From PVC group bacterium (GTDB taxonomy: Bacteria > Verrucomicrobiota > Verrucomicrobiia > Chthoniobacterales > SZAS-18): 32,497 nt of DNA. A program made the translations under genes and the position numbers. The notes beneath the pieces were generated by a model. That model had not been told where the DNA came from. It saw only the letters and a list, made by a program, of their open reading frames with translations, and searched no databases. How positions within the stretch are numbered: the stretch's first letter is position 1; each line of letters starts with the position of its first letter. The DNA lies in contig CAHJWO010000010.1 of NCBI GenBank assembly GCA_903642295.1, positions 1 to 32,497 on the forward strand, written 5' to 3'. Positions 6,679 through 14,602 of this stretch are shown here, piece by piece.

Positions 6679-8868
6679 ATGAATTCTCCCACACGCGGCC
6701 TGAGTAGCGGCCAGAATCCGTCCTGGTCACTGGCGTTCTGGAATCGGGTGCATCGTTATCGCTGCCTCGTCCAAAAGTTCTGGTGGGTGCTGGCGCTCAC
6801 CCTGAGCCTGAGCCTGTTCGCCACCGCCTGGTACCAGATCACCCGCCCGGTGACGTACCTCTCCTCGGCGTCGCTGACCATCGACATGGAGCACAAAATC
6901 AACCTGTTGGGCGACAGCCAGAACGGGGCTGGCAACCTGGGTCCGGATGACTACATGCGCTTTGAGATTCCCGTCATCAAGAGCGGGACGGTGCAGCAGA
7001 TGGCGAACGACTCCCTCCAGGCCAAATACCCCGAGATGCTGGCTTCGCCGGTGCGGCTGGTCACCGGCAGCGACGGTGCCATCCTGACGCTGATGGCGAT
7101 GGGCAGCAACGCGGACTACACGCAGCGTTACCTGCAAGCCATCGTCAAGGCGTACTTCGACAACCGCCTCAAACTGCGCAACCGGTCCGGCGAGGAGCAG
7201 TTCGTCGCCATCCGCCACGAGGTCGAGACGATGCAGGACACCCTGAAGGCGGATGATACCGCCATCAACGACTACCAGCACAAGTACAACGTGGTCTTCG
7301 ACAAGGACGATCCCAACGGGGCCAACGCCGCGCTGGCCACCGCGCGCCAGAAGTTGGAATCGCTCAAGAACGAGTACACCGACCTCACGCTGATGACCTC
7401 CGAACAGGGCATGAAGGGGGCGGGAGCCGGCAATAACCGCCCGGCAACCGGGGGCAATGGCGCGGCGGCGCAGCCCTCGCCGGGAACGTTCAGCTTTTCG
7501 TCGATGGCGGAAGGCGAGTTCATGACGGCCAAATCGCAGCTGGTGATCTTGCAGTCGCAACTCGCCGATCTTTCGCAAGACCTCCGTCCGAGGCATCCGA
7601 AGATCGTGGCGCTCCGGAGCCAAATCGAAGGCCAGGAGCAGATCATCGCGGGCTTGCGTCTCGACAGCCGCAAGCAGATCGAGGAGCGGCGCACCCGGGT
7701 CGAATCCCTCATCAAGACGGCCGAGGGCGAGGTCAAGAACGCCGAGAAGGCAGCCTACGACGTGAATGTGCTGCGGTCCGGTTTCGCGCCGCTGCGCGAG
7801 AAGAAGGAGTTTGATTTCAAGCACTACAATGACCTGCAGGATTTGCTCGCCAAAGGGGTGAGCAACAACAAGATCGCCCCCGATCCCGTCCACCTCGTCG
7901 ATCCCGTGTCGGCGGCGGAAGCCGTCCCTTCGTCCTGGGTGAAGATGCTGGGCTTGGCGCTGGCGGCCGGGTTGGCGGGCGGCGTGGGCATCCTGGCGCT
8001 GATCGACCGGATGGACGACCGGATGGGGTCCGTCAACGACTTCCAGCATCATTTCTCCGAATCGGTCCTGGGGCAGATTCCGCGGGACGCCGAGGTAACC
8101 GGGGAGGACACCGAACTGCTCCGGCCGGACGATCCCCGGCATCAGCTCGTGGAATCCTTCCGCAACCTGCGTTCCACGTTGCTCTACATGCCGCTGGAAG
8201 GCGAGCGCCCCAAGACGCTGCTTGTCACGAGCGCCGTGCCGAACGAAGGCAAATCGACGCTTTCGAGTAATCTGGCCCTGGTGATGGCCGCGGCCGGGAT
8301 GAAGACCCTGCTCATCGACGCCGACCTGCGGCGCGGCGCCATCCATCAGAAGTTCGGCGTCACGCGCGACCCCGGCCTGACGGACGTGCTCGGCCACAAC
8401 GTCAACTGGAAGATCGCCATCCGCCAGACCAACGTGGAGAACCTGCACGTCCTGCCGCGGGGACGCAACGTCCCGCAGCCCAGCGAGTATCTGCTCAACA
8501 AGAACACGGACCGCCTGCTCCAGGAGCTTTATCCGCTGTACGACTACATCATCATCGACAGCTCGCCCGTGCTGGCGGCGGACGATACGTCGAGCCTCGC
8601 GCCGAAGATCGACGCGACGCTATTCGTGGTGCGCATGGGGTTCACCTCGGCGAAGATGACTCGCAAGTCGCTGGAGATTCTCTACGGGCGGCAGGCGAAC
8701 GTGCCCGGAGTAATTCTCAACCAGATCGACACCTCTTCGCCGGAGTTCGTGTACTACCAGTATTCGGAGTATTACCACACGGCGACCGACGAGGACGACG
8801 GCCCGGGCGAGAAGGCGAAAGAAGCCGTCAAACCGACCAAGCCGAGCCAACCGACCGTGGAGGTGTGA
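6679..8868 (+). CDS. Wzc-like polysaccharide co-polymerase / tyrosine autokinase
   Basis: A 729-residue inner-membrane protein. A Wzz-type N-terminus has a transmembrane helix at about residues 36-56 (WWVLALTLSLSLFATAW). A long periplasmic coiled-coil region follows (about 170-390), then a second helix at about 420-443 (LGLALAAGLAGGVGILALI). The cytoplasmic BY-kinase domain has Walker A at about 518-528 (SAVPNEGKST), Walker A' (LLIDADLRRG) and Walker B (YDYIIIDSSPVL). A Tyr cluster near residues 690-700 (YYQYSEYY) is the expected autophosphorylation tail. Known role: cycles of phosphorylation control polymer length and export with the Wza partner, encoded just upstream. No cognate phosphatase is seen in the window. 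Confidence 0.95.
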   Translation: MNSPTRGLSSGQNPSWSLAFWNRVHRYRCLVQKFWWVLALTLSLSLFATAWYQITRPVTYLSSASLTIDMEHKINLLGDSQNGAGNLGPDDYMRFEIPVIKSGTVQQMANDSLQAKYPEMLASPVRLVTGSDGAILTLMAMGSNADYTQRYLQAIVKAYFDNRLKLRNRSGEEQFVAIRHEVETMQDTLKADDTAINDYQHKYNVVFDKDDPNGANAALATARQKLESLKNEYTDLTLMTSEQGMKGAGAGNNRPATGGNGAAAQPSPGTFSFSSMAEGEFMTAKSQLVILQSQLADLSQDLRPRHPKIVALRSQIEGQEQIIAGLRLDSRKQIEERRTRVESLIKTAEGEVKNAEKAAYDVNVLRSGFAPLREKKEFDFKHYNDLQDLLAKGVSNNKIAPDPVHLVDPVSAAEAVPSSWVKMLGLALAAGLAGGVGILALIDRMDDRMGSVNDFQHHFSESVLGQIPRDAEVTGEDTELLRPDDPRHQLVESFRNLRSTLLYMPLEGERPKTLLVTSAVPNEGKSTLSSNLALVMAAAGMKTLLIDADLRRGAIHQKFGVTRDPGLTDVLGHNVNWKIAIRQTNVENLHVLPRGRNVPQPSEYLLNKNTDRLLQELYPLYDYIIIDSSPVLAADDTSSLAPKIDATLFVVRMGFTSAKMTRKSLEILYGRQANVPGVILNQIDTSSPEFVYYQYSEYYHTATDEDDGPGEKAKEAVKPTKPSQPTVEV

Positions 8869-8881
8869 CCGCCGGGGCGGA

Positions 8882-8944
8882 AGATTCAAAATTCAAGATT
8901 CAAGAACCAGGATTCAAGAAAGGTCCAAGGTTCAAGATTCAAGG
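8882..8944 (+). repeat. Degenerate ATTCAAG-type tandem repeat after the Wzc-like gene
   Basis: About 60 bp built from ATTCAAG/ATTCAAAG-like units (ATTCAAAATTCAAGATTCAAG, then GATTCAAG and GTTCAAGATTCAAG). It begins 13 bp after the stop codon at 8868. It resembles the other short-period arrays at gene ends in this window but differs in sequence and is less regular. Confidence 0.65.
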
Positions 8945-9100
8945 CTGACGGGTACAGGGGAATTATCCCGCGAAAACTGGGTTTAAATCCGGATTTAGGT
9001 CGCAGACGTAGCGGATGCCGCAGCGGGACGGAGGATTTTTGTTTGGAGCTTGATCGCCGAACGCGCAAAGCTTTGTGCGCGAACTGGTCTGTGTGCCGCG

Positions 9101-9907
9101 ATGAACGAACCGACCGACCCCCAACCGAACAGACCGTTGGAGTACACCGCGTGGTCGCGCGACGGTTGGATGTTCGACCAGGGCGGGGTGGTCATCCTGA
9201 TGTACCATAAGATCGCCCCGGCGCCCGCGACGACGAACCTGCCGGCGCTGTACGTCGATCCGGGTGATCTCGACCGGCAGATGGCGGAGTTGAACGGGGC
9301 GGGGGTGGCTTGCATCCCGTACGGCGAGGCTGTGGCGGCCATCGGGATGGGGCGGGGCGGGTTCTGTGTCACTTTCGACGACGGGTTTCGCAACGTGTTC
9401 GAGCGGGCGTTGCCGGTCCTGAAAACCCGGGGGATCAAAGCCATCCAGTTCCTGGTCGCGGGGTTGATCGGCAGGGAGGACGAATGGGACCGGGCCATCG
9501 GCGAGCCGCCGCAGCCGCTGATGGACGCCGGGCAGGTGCGGGAGTGGCTGGCGGAGGGACACGAGATCGGCGCGCATACCCTGACGCATCCGCACCTGCC
9601 AGCCATCCCGCGCGAGCAGGCGCGGGCGGAAATCTTCGACAGCAAGCGGCGGCTGGAAGACCAGTTCGGCGTGCCGATCCGGCATTTTTGTTATCCGTAC
9701 GGAGACCAGGACGAGGCGACGCGTGAACTGGTCGGAGAAGCGGGGTACCAGAGCGCACCGACCGTGGCGTTCGGGACGAACCTGCCGGGGACACCGCCGT
9801 TGGCCTTGCACCGCGTGATGGCGTGCGACGCGCCGTCGCCGCTGCGCAAAGTCAAACGCAAGGTTGCGCGGCTCGCGCGGATGGGCCGGGGGTATCCGGG
9901 CCGATGA
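9101..9907 (+). CDS. Polysaccharide deacetylase (NodB-homology, carbohydrate esterase 4)
   Basis: A 268-residue protein from ATG 9101. A TTG at 9050 would add 17 residues and cannot be excluded, as neither start has a well-spaced Shine-Dalgarno sequence. The NodB core is clear: VVILMYHKI, the metal/catalytic motif TFDDGF (FCVTFDDGFRNVFERALPVL), the His motif HTLTHPHL, and the strand HFCYPYGD. Known chemistry: metal-dependent removal of N- or O-acetyl groups from polysaccharide. No signal peptide is seen, so it may act on cytoplasmic intermediates; that is inference. Its stop overlaps the start of the next gene in ATGA, showing translational coupling to the glycosyltransferase. Confidence 0.9.
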   Translation: MNEPTDPQPNRPLEYTAWSRDGWMFDQGGVVILMYHKIAPAPATTNLPALYVDPGDLDRQMAELNGAGVACIPYGEAVAAIGMGRGGFCVTFDDGFRNVFERALPVLKTRGIKAIQFLVAGLIGREDEWDRAIGEPPQPLMDAGQVREWLAEGHEIGAHTLTHPHLPAIPREQARAEIFDSKRRLEDQFGVPIRHFCYPYGDQDEATRELVGEAGYQSAPTVAFGTNLPGTPPLALHRVMACDAPSPLRKVKRKVARLARMGRGYPGR

Positions 9908-10800
9908 ACGCCGCCGGACTGCCCGTCATTCAGACCCTGCTCTGCCACGCGCACGTGCCGATGGCGTTGCGGTGCCTGGGGAGCCTGCGGCGGTGCCACC
10001 AACCCGCATTCCGGTTCCATGTCCAGGACGACGGCACGCTGACCGACGACGACTGCGCCCGGCTCATGGACGAGTTGCCGGGAACGACTTTTCTGCGCCG
10101 CCAGGACGCGGACGGACCCGTGCTGGCAATGCTGAGCCGATATCCGACGTGCCGGTTCTACCGGGAGCATTATCCGATCAGCCTCAAGTTCATGGATTTG
10201 CCGTTGCTGGCGAAAGGGCCGGTGGTGTTCAGTGATTCGGATATTTTCTACGCGCGTCCATTCACGGGGTTCCATCGGTTGATTCGGCCTGACCATCCGC
10301 TGATTTTTACGCGGGACCTGACGATGGCCTACGCGGTGCGTTACTGGCATCTGCTGGGGAAAGACCGGCTGCGATTGATGAGCCGGCTCAACTCGGGGGT
10401 AATGATCGTCGAGCCCGGGACGGTGGACCTCGATTTCATGGAATGGTTTCTGGCGCGCATCGGCACCGGGAAAATTCACCACGTCGTCGAACAGACCTAC
10501 TGGTCGGCGCAGGCGGCGCGGCTGGGCGGCTGCCGATATCTTTCGCCCGCGCAGATCGGTTATCCGCCCGTCGAGACGGGCGCGCTGCGTTTACCGCTGC
10601 CGCCGAAGCTGGTGGCCTGGCATTTTATCTCGCCACTCCGGGAATGGTTGGATCGGCTGGGGGAAGCGCCGCTCGAAGCGGCGGGGCGGGAAGCACCCGT
10701 CGATCTGCGGACGATCCCGGCGCGGCGGCTGGGGCTGCCGTATTACGTGGCCTCGCGCATCGGCAAACAGTTTCGTTACTGGCGGGGAAAGGCGTTGTGA
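9904..10800 (+). CDS. Probable GT-A type glycosyltransferase
   Basis: A 298-residue protein starting in a 4-nt ATGA overlap with the deacetylase. It has no signal or membrane segment. A central GPVVFSDSDIFY segment contains a DSD triplet at residues 111-113, resembling the metal-binding DxD of GT-A transferases. Conserved-looking features further on are LNSGVMIVEPG, VVEQTYWSAQA and a late VAWHFISPLREW with His. This order (DxD, LNSGVM, Q/W, late His) is reminiscent of GT8-like enzymes, but I cannot place it firmly. It probably adds one sugar during exopolysaccharide synthesis. The stop codon is followed one base later by a heptamer array. Confidence 0.8.
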   Translation: MNAAGLPVIQTLLCHAHVPMALRCLGSLRRCHQPAFRFHVQDDGTLTDDDCARLMDELPGTTFLRRQDADGPVLAMLSRYPTCRFYREHYPISLKFMDLPLLAKGPVVFSDSDIFYARPFTGFHRLIRPDHPLIFTRDLTMAYAVRYWHLLGKDRLRLMSRLNSGVMIVEPGTVDLDFMEWFLARIGTGKIHHVVEQTYWSAQAARLGGCRYLSPAQIGYPPVETGALRLPLPPKLVAWHFISPLREWLDRLGEAPLEAAGREAPVDLRTIPARRLGLPYYVASRIGKQFRYWRGKAL

Positions 10801-10801
10801 G

Positions 10802-10914
10802 GGAAGGCGGAAGGCGGAAGGCGGAAGGATGCAGGATGCAGGATGCAGGATGCAGGATGCAGGATGCAGGATGCTGGATGCTGGATGCTGGATGCTGGAT
10901 GCAGGATGCTGAAT
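10802..10914 (+). repeat. Heptamer array (GGAAGGC then GCAGGAT/GCTGGAT), about 16 units
   Basis: It starts 2 bp after the stop of the glycosyltransferase. Three GGAAGGC units are followed by a transition unit, six perfect GCAGGAT, four GCTGGAT, one GCAGGAT and a degenerate GCTGAAT. The period is exactly 7 bp. The purine-rich strand is the coding strand of the preceding gene. Open frames over it are translation artefacts of the repeat. Confidence 0.95.
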
Positions 10915-10979
10915 AAATAGCGAAGCGATGGCGGATTTTGTAATGGTGACGACCGCAGGTTTGGGCTCGTGAAATCGAT

Positions 10980-12041
10980 ATGAAGATTCTTTTTGCCACG
11001 CATCGTTTTTATCCCCAGATCGGGGGGCTGGAGACCGTGTCGCTCATTCTCGCCGAGCAGTTCGCGGCTGCGGGGCACGAGGTGCGCCTCGTGACGCACG
11101 CCCCGGCGGATGCGGCCACGGACGACTCACGGTTTGCCTATCCGGTGTTCCGGCGACCGGGTGCGCTCAAAATGCTGGGATTACTGCGCTGGTGTGACGT
11201 GTACTTCCAGAACAACATCAGCGTGCGCACTCTGTGGCCGTTGTTGGGCGTGCGCCGCCCGTGGGTGCCCGCGCACCATACCTGGCTGACCCGCGTGGAT
11301 GGGTCCGTCGGCTGGCAGGACCGGCTCAAGAAATTTCTGTTGCATCACGGGACACCCATCGCCGTGAGCCACGAGGTGGCGCAGTCGCTCGAAGTGCCCG
11401 GGACGGTCGTCATCGGTAATCCGTACAAGACCGATTTGTTCCGGGAGTTGCCGGAGGTGCCGCGCACGCGAGACCTGATTTTTCTCGCGCGGCTGGTCTC
11501 GGACAAGGGGGGGGATTTGCTGCTGGATGCGCTGGCGGATTTGAAGGCGCACGGGTTTCTGCCCGCGTTGACGGTCGTGGGGGACGGACCGGAGCTACCC
11601 AATTTACGCCGACAGGTCGAGGCGTTGGGACTGACGCGGCAGGTGGAATTCACCGGGCTGCTACAAGGCGAGGAACTGGTGCGCACGATCAACCGGCACC
11701 GGGTGATGGTGGTGCCGTCGCGCACGCCCGAACCATTCGGCGTGGTGGCGCTGGAGGGGATCGCGTGCGGGTGCGTGGTGGTCGGTTCGGAAGGCGGGGG
11801 TTTGTCGGACGCCATCGGGAAGTGCGGGCTGACGTTTCCCAACCACGATAAGCAGGCGCTGGCGGGCGCAATCAGCCGGGTGTTGGTCGATCCTTTGCTG
11901 TACGATGCGTTGCGCGCGGAAGCTCCGGCGCACCTCCGGCGGCACGAACCGTCCAGGGTGGCGGAAGCGTACGTGCGCGTGTTTGAGAAGGCGTTGGGGC
12001 GGGGGAAGGATGAAGGCAGAAGGATGAAGGCAGAAGGATGA
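10980..12041 (+). CDS. Glycosyltransferase family 4 (GT-B fold)
   Basis: A 353-residue protein. The N-terminal domain opens with ATHRFYPQIGGLETVSLILA, the GG-rich acceptor-side loop of GT4 enzymes. The C-terminal donor domain has FLARLVSDKGGDLLLDAL, VVGDGPELPNLR, EFTGLLQGEEL and the E-x7-E motif PEPFGVVALEGIACG. These enzymes transfer a sugar from a nucleotide-sugar with retention. The last 12 residues (about from KDEGRRMKAEG) are encoded by the start of a heptamer array, so the native stop seems to have been replaced. The start ATG is 65 bp after the previous array. It forms part of the exopolysaccharide assembly line. Confidence 0.93.
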   Translation: MKILFATHRFYPQIGGLETVSLILAEQFAAAGHEVRLVTHAPADAATDDSRFAYPVFRRPGALKMLGLLRWCDVYFQNNISVRTLWPLLGVRRPWVPAHHTWLTRVDGSVGWQDRLKKFLLHHGTPIAVSHEVAQSLEVPGTVVIGNPYKTDLFRELPEVPRTRDLIFLARLVSDKGGDLLLDALADLKAHGFLPALTVVGDGPELPNLRRQVEALGLTRQVEFTGLLQGEELVRTINRHRVMVVPSRTPEPFGVVALEGIACGCVVVGSEGGGLSDAIGKCGLTFPNHDKQALAGAISRVLVDPLLYDALRAEAPAHLRRHEPSRVAEAYVRVFEKALGRGKDEGRRMKAEG

Positions 12042-12130
12042 AGGCAGAAGGCAGAAGGCAGAAGGATGCAGGATGCAGGATGCAGGATGCAGGATGCTGG
12101 ATGCTGGATGCAGGATGCTGGATGAAAGAT
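12005..12130 (+). repeat. Heptamer array of 18 units overlapping the end of the GT4 gene
   Basis: Eighteen uninterrupted 7-bp units: alternating GAAGGAT and GAAGGCA, then four GCAGGAT, a GCTGGAT/GCAGGAT mixture and a final GAAAGAT. The first 37 bp lie inside the GT4 coding sequence and supply its stop codon. A further loose copy of the pattern (GCAGGATGGAG) is visible near 12156-12166. Confidence 0.95.
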
Positions 12131-12205
12131 AGCGATGAGGCGGAGGGAGGCGGGATGCAGGATGGAGACGGATGCGCAGGGTCGCGCAACGCAAGGACGA
12201 ACGGC

Positions 12206-12264
12206 GAGCGTGTCCCTTGGGAGAGGTCCTTCGGGTCGTAAAACTCCCCTCAGGATGACAGAAA
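12206..12264. repeat. Dispersed repeat of the 'TCAGGATGACA' family
   Basis: The segment GCGTGTCCCTTG...GGTCCTTCGGGTCGT...AAACTCCCCTCAGGATGACA recurs with few changes at 31088-31140. Its right end (TCAGGATGACAGAAATTTTG) is repeated at 29450-29469. It lies between two glycosyltransferase genes and carries no gene. The rest of the 12131-12355 gap shows nothing else recognisable apart from a Shine-Dalgarno GGAG at 12345-12348 for the next gene. Confidence 0.75.
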
Positions 12265-12355
12265 TTTTGAGGGGTGAGCAATGCGGCGAGCTTTTGAAAT
12301 AATGAAGATACGGGACGGTTGAACGAGACGGAGCTGTATCGAATGGAGTGATAAA

Positions 12356-13618
12356 ATGATCCTATTTTCGCATCCCTTGAGCACGGCGTTTACCCGCGAG
12401 GCGGCCCTGGCTCTGGCCGAGGCCGGTTTGCTGGAAGAAGTGCTGACCTGCCTGAACTGGACCCCGGGGGGCGCGGCGGATCGGTTCCTGCCCACGGGAT
12501 TGGCGAAGGAGCTGGGACGACGCTCTTATCCGGCGACCGTGCGCGGATGCGTGCGGACCCGGCCCTGGCGGGAGGCCGGGCGATTGCTGGCCGGACGGTT
12601 CGCGCGGTTGGGATGGTTAACCCGCCACGAAACGGGCGTTTGCAGCGTCGATGCCGTGTTCCATGATCTCGACCGCGTGGCAGCCCGGCGGGTGGAGAAC
12701 CTGGTGGGCAGGGGACGAGATTTGCGGGGCGTGTATGCTTACGAGGACGGTGCGCTGGCCACGTTCCAGGCGGCAAAGCAGCGGGGGTTAAAAACGATCT
12801 ATGATTTGCCGATTGGCTACTGGCGGGCGGGGCAACGGATTTTCGCCGAAGAGGCGGAACGCGTCCCGGAATGGGCGGCAACATTGACGGGACGCGGCGA
12901 CAGCGCCGAAAAGCTCGCGCGCAAGGACGCGGAAATCGCGGCGGCGGACGCTGTGATCGTTGCGAGTTCGTTCACGCGGCAGACCCTGACGGAAGCGCCG
13001 GGACTGCGAGCGCCGATCTTCGTCGTCCCTTACGGCGCGCCGCTGGTGGGGGCGGGGGACGAGAGACGTGAAAGGCGCACGCGGCGGGCGGGGGAGCCGT
13101 TGCGCGTGATGTTTGCAGGGCTATTGGGGCAGCGGAAGGGGTTGTCGTATCTGCTGGAAGCGGTGGCGGGATTGGGGAAGCACGTCGAATTGACGCTGCT
13201 CGGACGGCCGACCACGCACGAGTGTCCGGCGCTGAATGCGGCGATGCGCACCTACCGGTGGGTGTCGAGTCTGCCGCACGCCGGGGTGTTGGAGGAAATG
13301 GCGCGGCAGGATGTGCTGGTGTTCCCGTCGCTGTTCGAGGGGTTCGGGCTGGTATTGCTGGAGGCGATGTCGCAGGGGGTGACGGTCATCACCACCGCGC
13401 ACACGGCGGGGCCGGACCTCCTGGAGGAGGGCGTGGACGGGTTTATCGTGCCGGTGCGGTCGGCGGGGGCAATCGCCGAGAAGCTGGAGTTGCTCGTGCG
13501 CGAGCCGGAGCGGTGCGCGGCAATGGGCGAGGCTGCGCGGCGAAAGGCGGCGGCGTGTGCGTGGCGCGCGTACCGGAAAGGGGTGGCGGCGGCGGTGGGG
13601 CGGGTCCTGGAAGGGTGA
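12356..13618 (+). CDS. Glycosyltransferase (GT4-like, GT-B fold)
   Basis: A 420-residue protein with a good Shine-Dalgarno GGAG 7 nt before ATG 12356. The N-terminal half is atypical (HPLSTAFTREAALALAEAGL, GVYAYEDGALATFQAAKQRG, TIYDLPIGYW). The C-terminal half is a standard donor domain: VMFAGLLGQRKGLSYLLEA, LTLLGRPTTH, a VSSLPHAGVLEEMARQDVLV stretch, the E-x7-E motif FEGFGLVLLEAMSQG, and the final ITTAHTAGPDLLEEGVDGF. Many exopolysaccharide transferases share this layout. It is the last transferase in the cluster; the GreB-like gene starts 45 bp downstream on the same strand. Confidence 0.92.
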   Translation: MILFSHPLSTAFTREAALALAEAGLLEEVLTCLNWTPGGAADRFLPTGLAKELGRRSYPATVRGCVRTRPWREAGRLLAGRFARLGWLTRHETGVCSVDAVFHDLDRVAARRVENLVGRGRDLRGVYAYEDGALATFQAAKQRGLKTIYDLPIGYWRAGQRIFAEEAERVPEWAATLTGRGDSAEKLARKDAEIAAADAVIVASSFTRQTLTEAPGLRAPIFVVPYGAPLVGAGDERRERRTRRAGEPLRVMFAGLLGQRKGLSYLLEAVAGLGKHVELTLLGRPTTHECPALNAAMRTYRWVSSLPHAGVLEEMARQDVLVFPSLFEGFGLVLLEAMSQGVTVITTAHTAGPDLLEEGVDGFIVPVRSAGAIAEKLELLVREPERCAAMGEAARRKAAACAWRAYRKGVAAAVGRVLEG

Positions 13619-13663
13619 AGAAACGAACCGGACGGTCAGACCGGGACGATTTCGTGGAAGAAC

Positions 13664-14185
13664 ATGAGCAAAGCTTTCACCAAAGAGTCCGACGACGCAC
13701 CGGTGGATGGTCCGATGACCCGCCGCGCGTCCGCGTCGCTGCCGCCGGGCACGAAGAATTATCTCACCCCGGGCGGAGAGAGGCGGATACGCGAAGAATT
13801 AAAGCAGTTGGAGGAAGCGGAACGTCCTACGTTGGAGGGGGACCGGGGCGGCGAGGGGACGCAACAGCGTTGGAAGTTGAATCAGCGGGTCGCCGAACTG
13901 GAGCAGATTTTACAGTCGGCGGAGATCGTGCCGCCGCCGGCGGGGGAGGACGCGAGGAAGGAGGTGGTCTTCGGCGCGACGGTCACGGTGCGCGAGGTTC
14001 GCACGGGGGAGGAGTCGCGTTACCAAATCGTCGGAGTGGACGAGGTGGACATCGGGGAGGACCGGGTGAGTTGGCGCGCGCCGATTGCCCGCGTTTTGAT
14101 CGGGGCACGGCGCGGCGAACGGGTGAGATTCCGGTTCCCGGCGGGGGAGGAGGATTTGGAGATCGTGGCGGTAGAATACGAGTGA
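13664..14185 (+). CDS. greB: GreB-like transcription elongation factor with shortened coiled coil
   Basis: A 173-residue protein. The opening MSKAFTKESDD is typical of GreB proteins, and KNYLTPGGERRIREEL matches the start of the Gre coiled coil. The C-terminal FKBP-like domain is well conserved (VVFGATVTVREV, YQIVGVDEVDIGEDRVSW, SPIAR-like APIARVLIGARRGE, FPAGEEDLEIVAVEY). Compared with E. coli GreB, the coiled coil is about 14 residues shorter, and the usual GDRSENADY tip is replaced by GDRGGEGTQ. The acidic residue after the Asp is therefore shifted. Known role: stimulating transcript cleavage in backtracked RNA polymerase by inserting the tip into the secondary channel. With this tip, activity may be altered. 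A weak GGAAG lies 5 nt before the ATG. Confidence 0.85.
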   Translation: MSKAFTKESDDAPVDGPMTRRASASLPPGTKNYLTPGGERRIREELKQLEEAERPTLEGDRGGEGTQQRWKLNQRVAELEQILQSAEIVPPPAGEDARKEVVFGATVTVREVRTGEESRYQIVGVDEVDIGEDRVSWRAPIARVLIGARRGERVRFRFPAGEEDLEIVAVEYE

Positions 14186-14186
14186 A

Positions 14187-14232
14187 AAAGTTCAAGCTTC
14201 AGGAAGCTTCAGGAAACCAAGCTTCGAGGAAA
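14187..14232 (+). repeat. AAGCTTCAGG-type short tandem repeat after greB
   Basis: AAGCTTCAGG occurs twice in tandem, flanked by TTCA and CAAGCTTCGAGG variants. It starts 2 bp past the greB stop. Related AAGCTTC-rich segments lie upstream of tolB (29140-29190) and tolR (31875-31912). Confidence 0.6.
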
Positions 14233-14273
14233 AGGGCAGCGGTCTTGCCAAGGGTCCATCGGATGATGCCACT

Positions 14274-14293
14274 TCCGACGTGCCGACGTCGGA
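14274..14293. repeat. 8-bp stem hairpin in the greB/GH43 convergent gap
   Basis: TCCGACGT (14274-14281) and ACGTCGGA (14286-14293) are perfect reverse complements with a 4-nt loop GCCG. No T-run follows, so a terminator role is unproven. The rest of the 14186-14602 gap holds the AAGCTTC repeat, the 24-bp inverted pair and a TCAGGATGACAGA fragment at 14537-14549; I see no gene in it. Confidence 0.5.
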
Positions 14294-14410
14294 TCGGACC
14301 GCCATGCGGGAAGGTTCTTCCGCCCGTGTGGCTGCGCTATTTGCCTTCGGCTCCCTTCGATTCGCAGACCCGGTTCACTAGATCTCTGACGAAAGCGCTC
14401 CCAAGAGAGA

Positions 14411-14509
14411 AAAGTGTCCGCAGATTCCGCAGATGGGAGAGAAAAGGGGACAGGCGGTCGCTCCACTGCTCCTCGATCTGCGGAAATCTGCGGAATCTGC
14501 GGACACTTT
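14411..14509. repeat. 24-bp perfect inverted repeat made of TCCGCAGAT nonamers
   Basis: The left arm (14411-14434, AAAGTGTCCGCAGATTCCGC plus AGAT) is the exact reverse complement of the right arm (14486-14509); 51 bp lie between. Each arm is two tandem nonamers of the form (A/T)TCCGCAGA. An extra AATCTGCGG-like unit precedes the right arm. A related degenerate copy is at 16248-16277. Confidence 0.85.
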
Positions 14510-14602
14510 CCGACTTTTGTCGGAAGTCCACTCGTTCAGGATGACAGAGAAAAAGAGGCGACAGCGCCAGCACGGAAGAGGCGGAATGACAGACAACTTG
14601 CG

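Noticed and set aside
6727-8448. Minus-strand open frame antisense to the Wzc-like gene
   Set aside because: High-GC shadow of an unambiguous kinase gene; no domain or ribosome-binding site.
9062-9081. Near-palindrome CGCGCAAAGCTTTGTGCGCG as an operator
   Set aside because: One base is bulged and it may lie inside the coding sequence if the TTG start at 9050 is used; no supporting second copy.
10802-12130. CRISPR array
   Set aside because: The 7-bp units are contiguous with no spacers, and no cas genes are nearby.
10776-12281. Frames encoding ILHPASS- or LPSAFCL-type repeats on the minus strand
   Set aside because: They are translations of 7-bp arrays, which cycle through three frames; not proteins.
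13222-14544. Plus-strand frame spanning the end of a glycosyltransferase and greB
   Set aside because: Gly/Arg-rich shadow in a different frame from two recognised genes, running into intergenic repeats.
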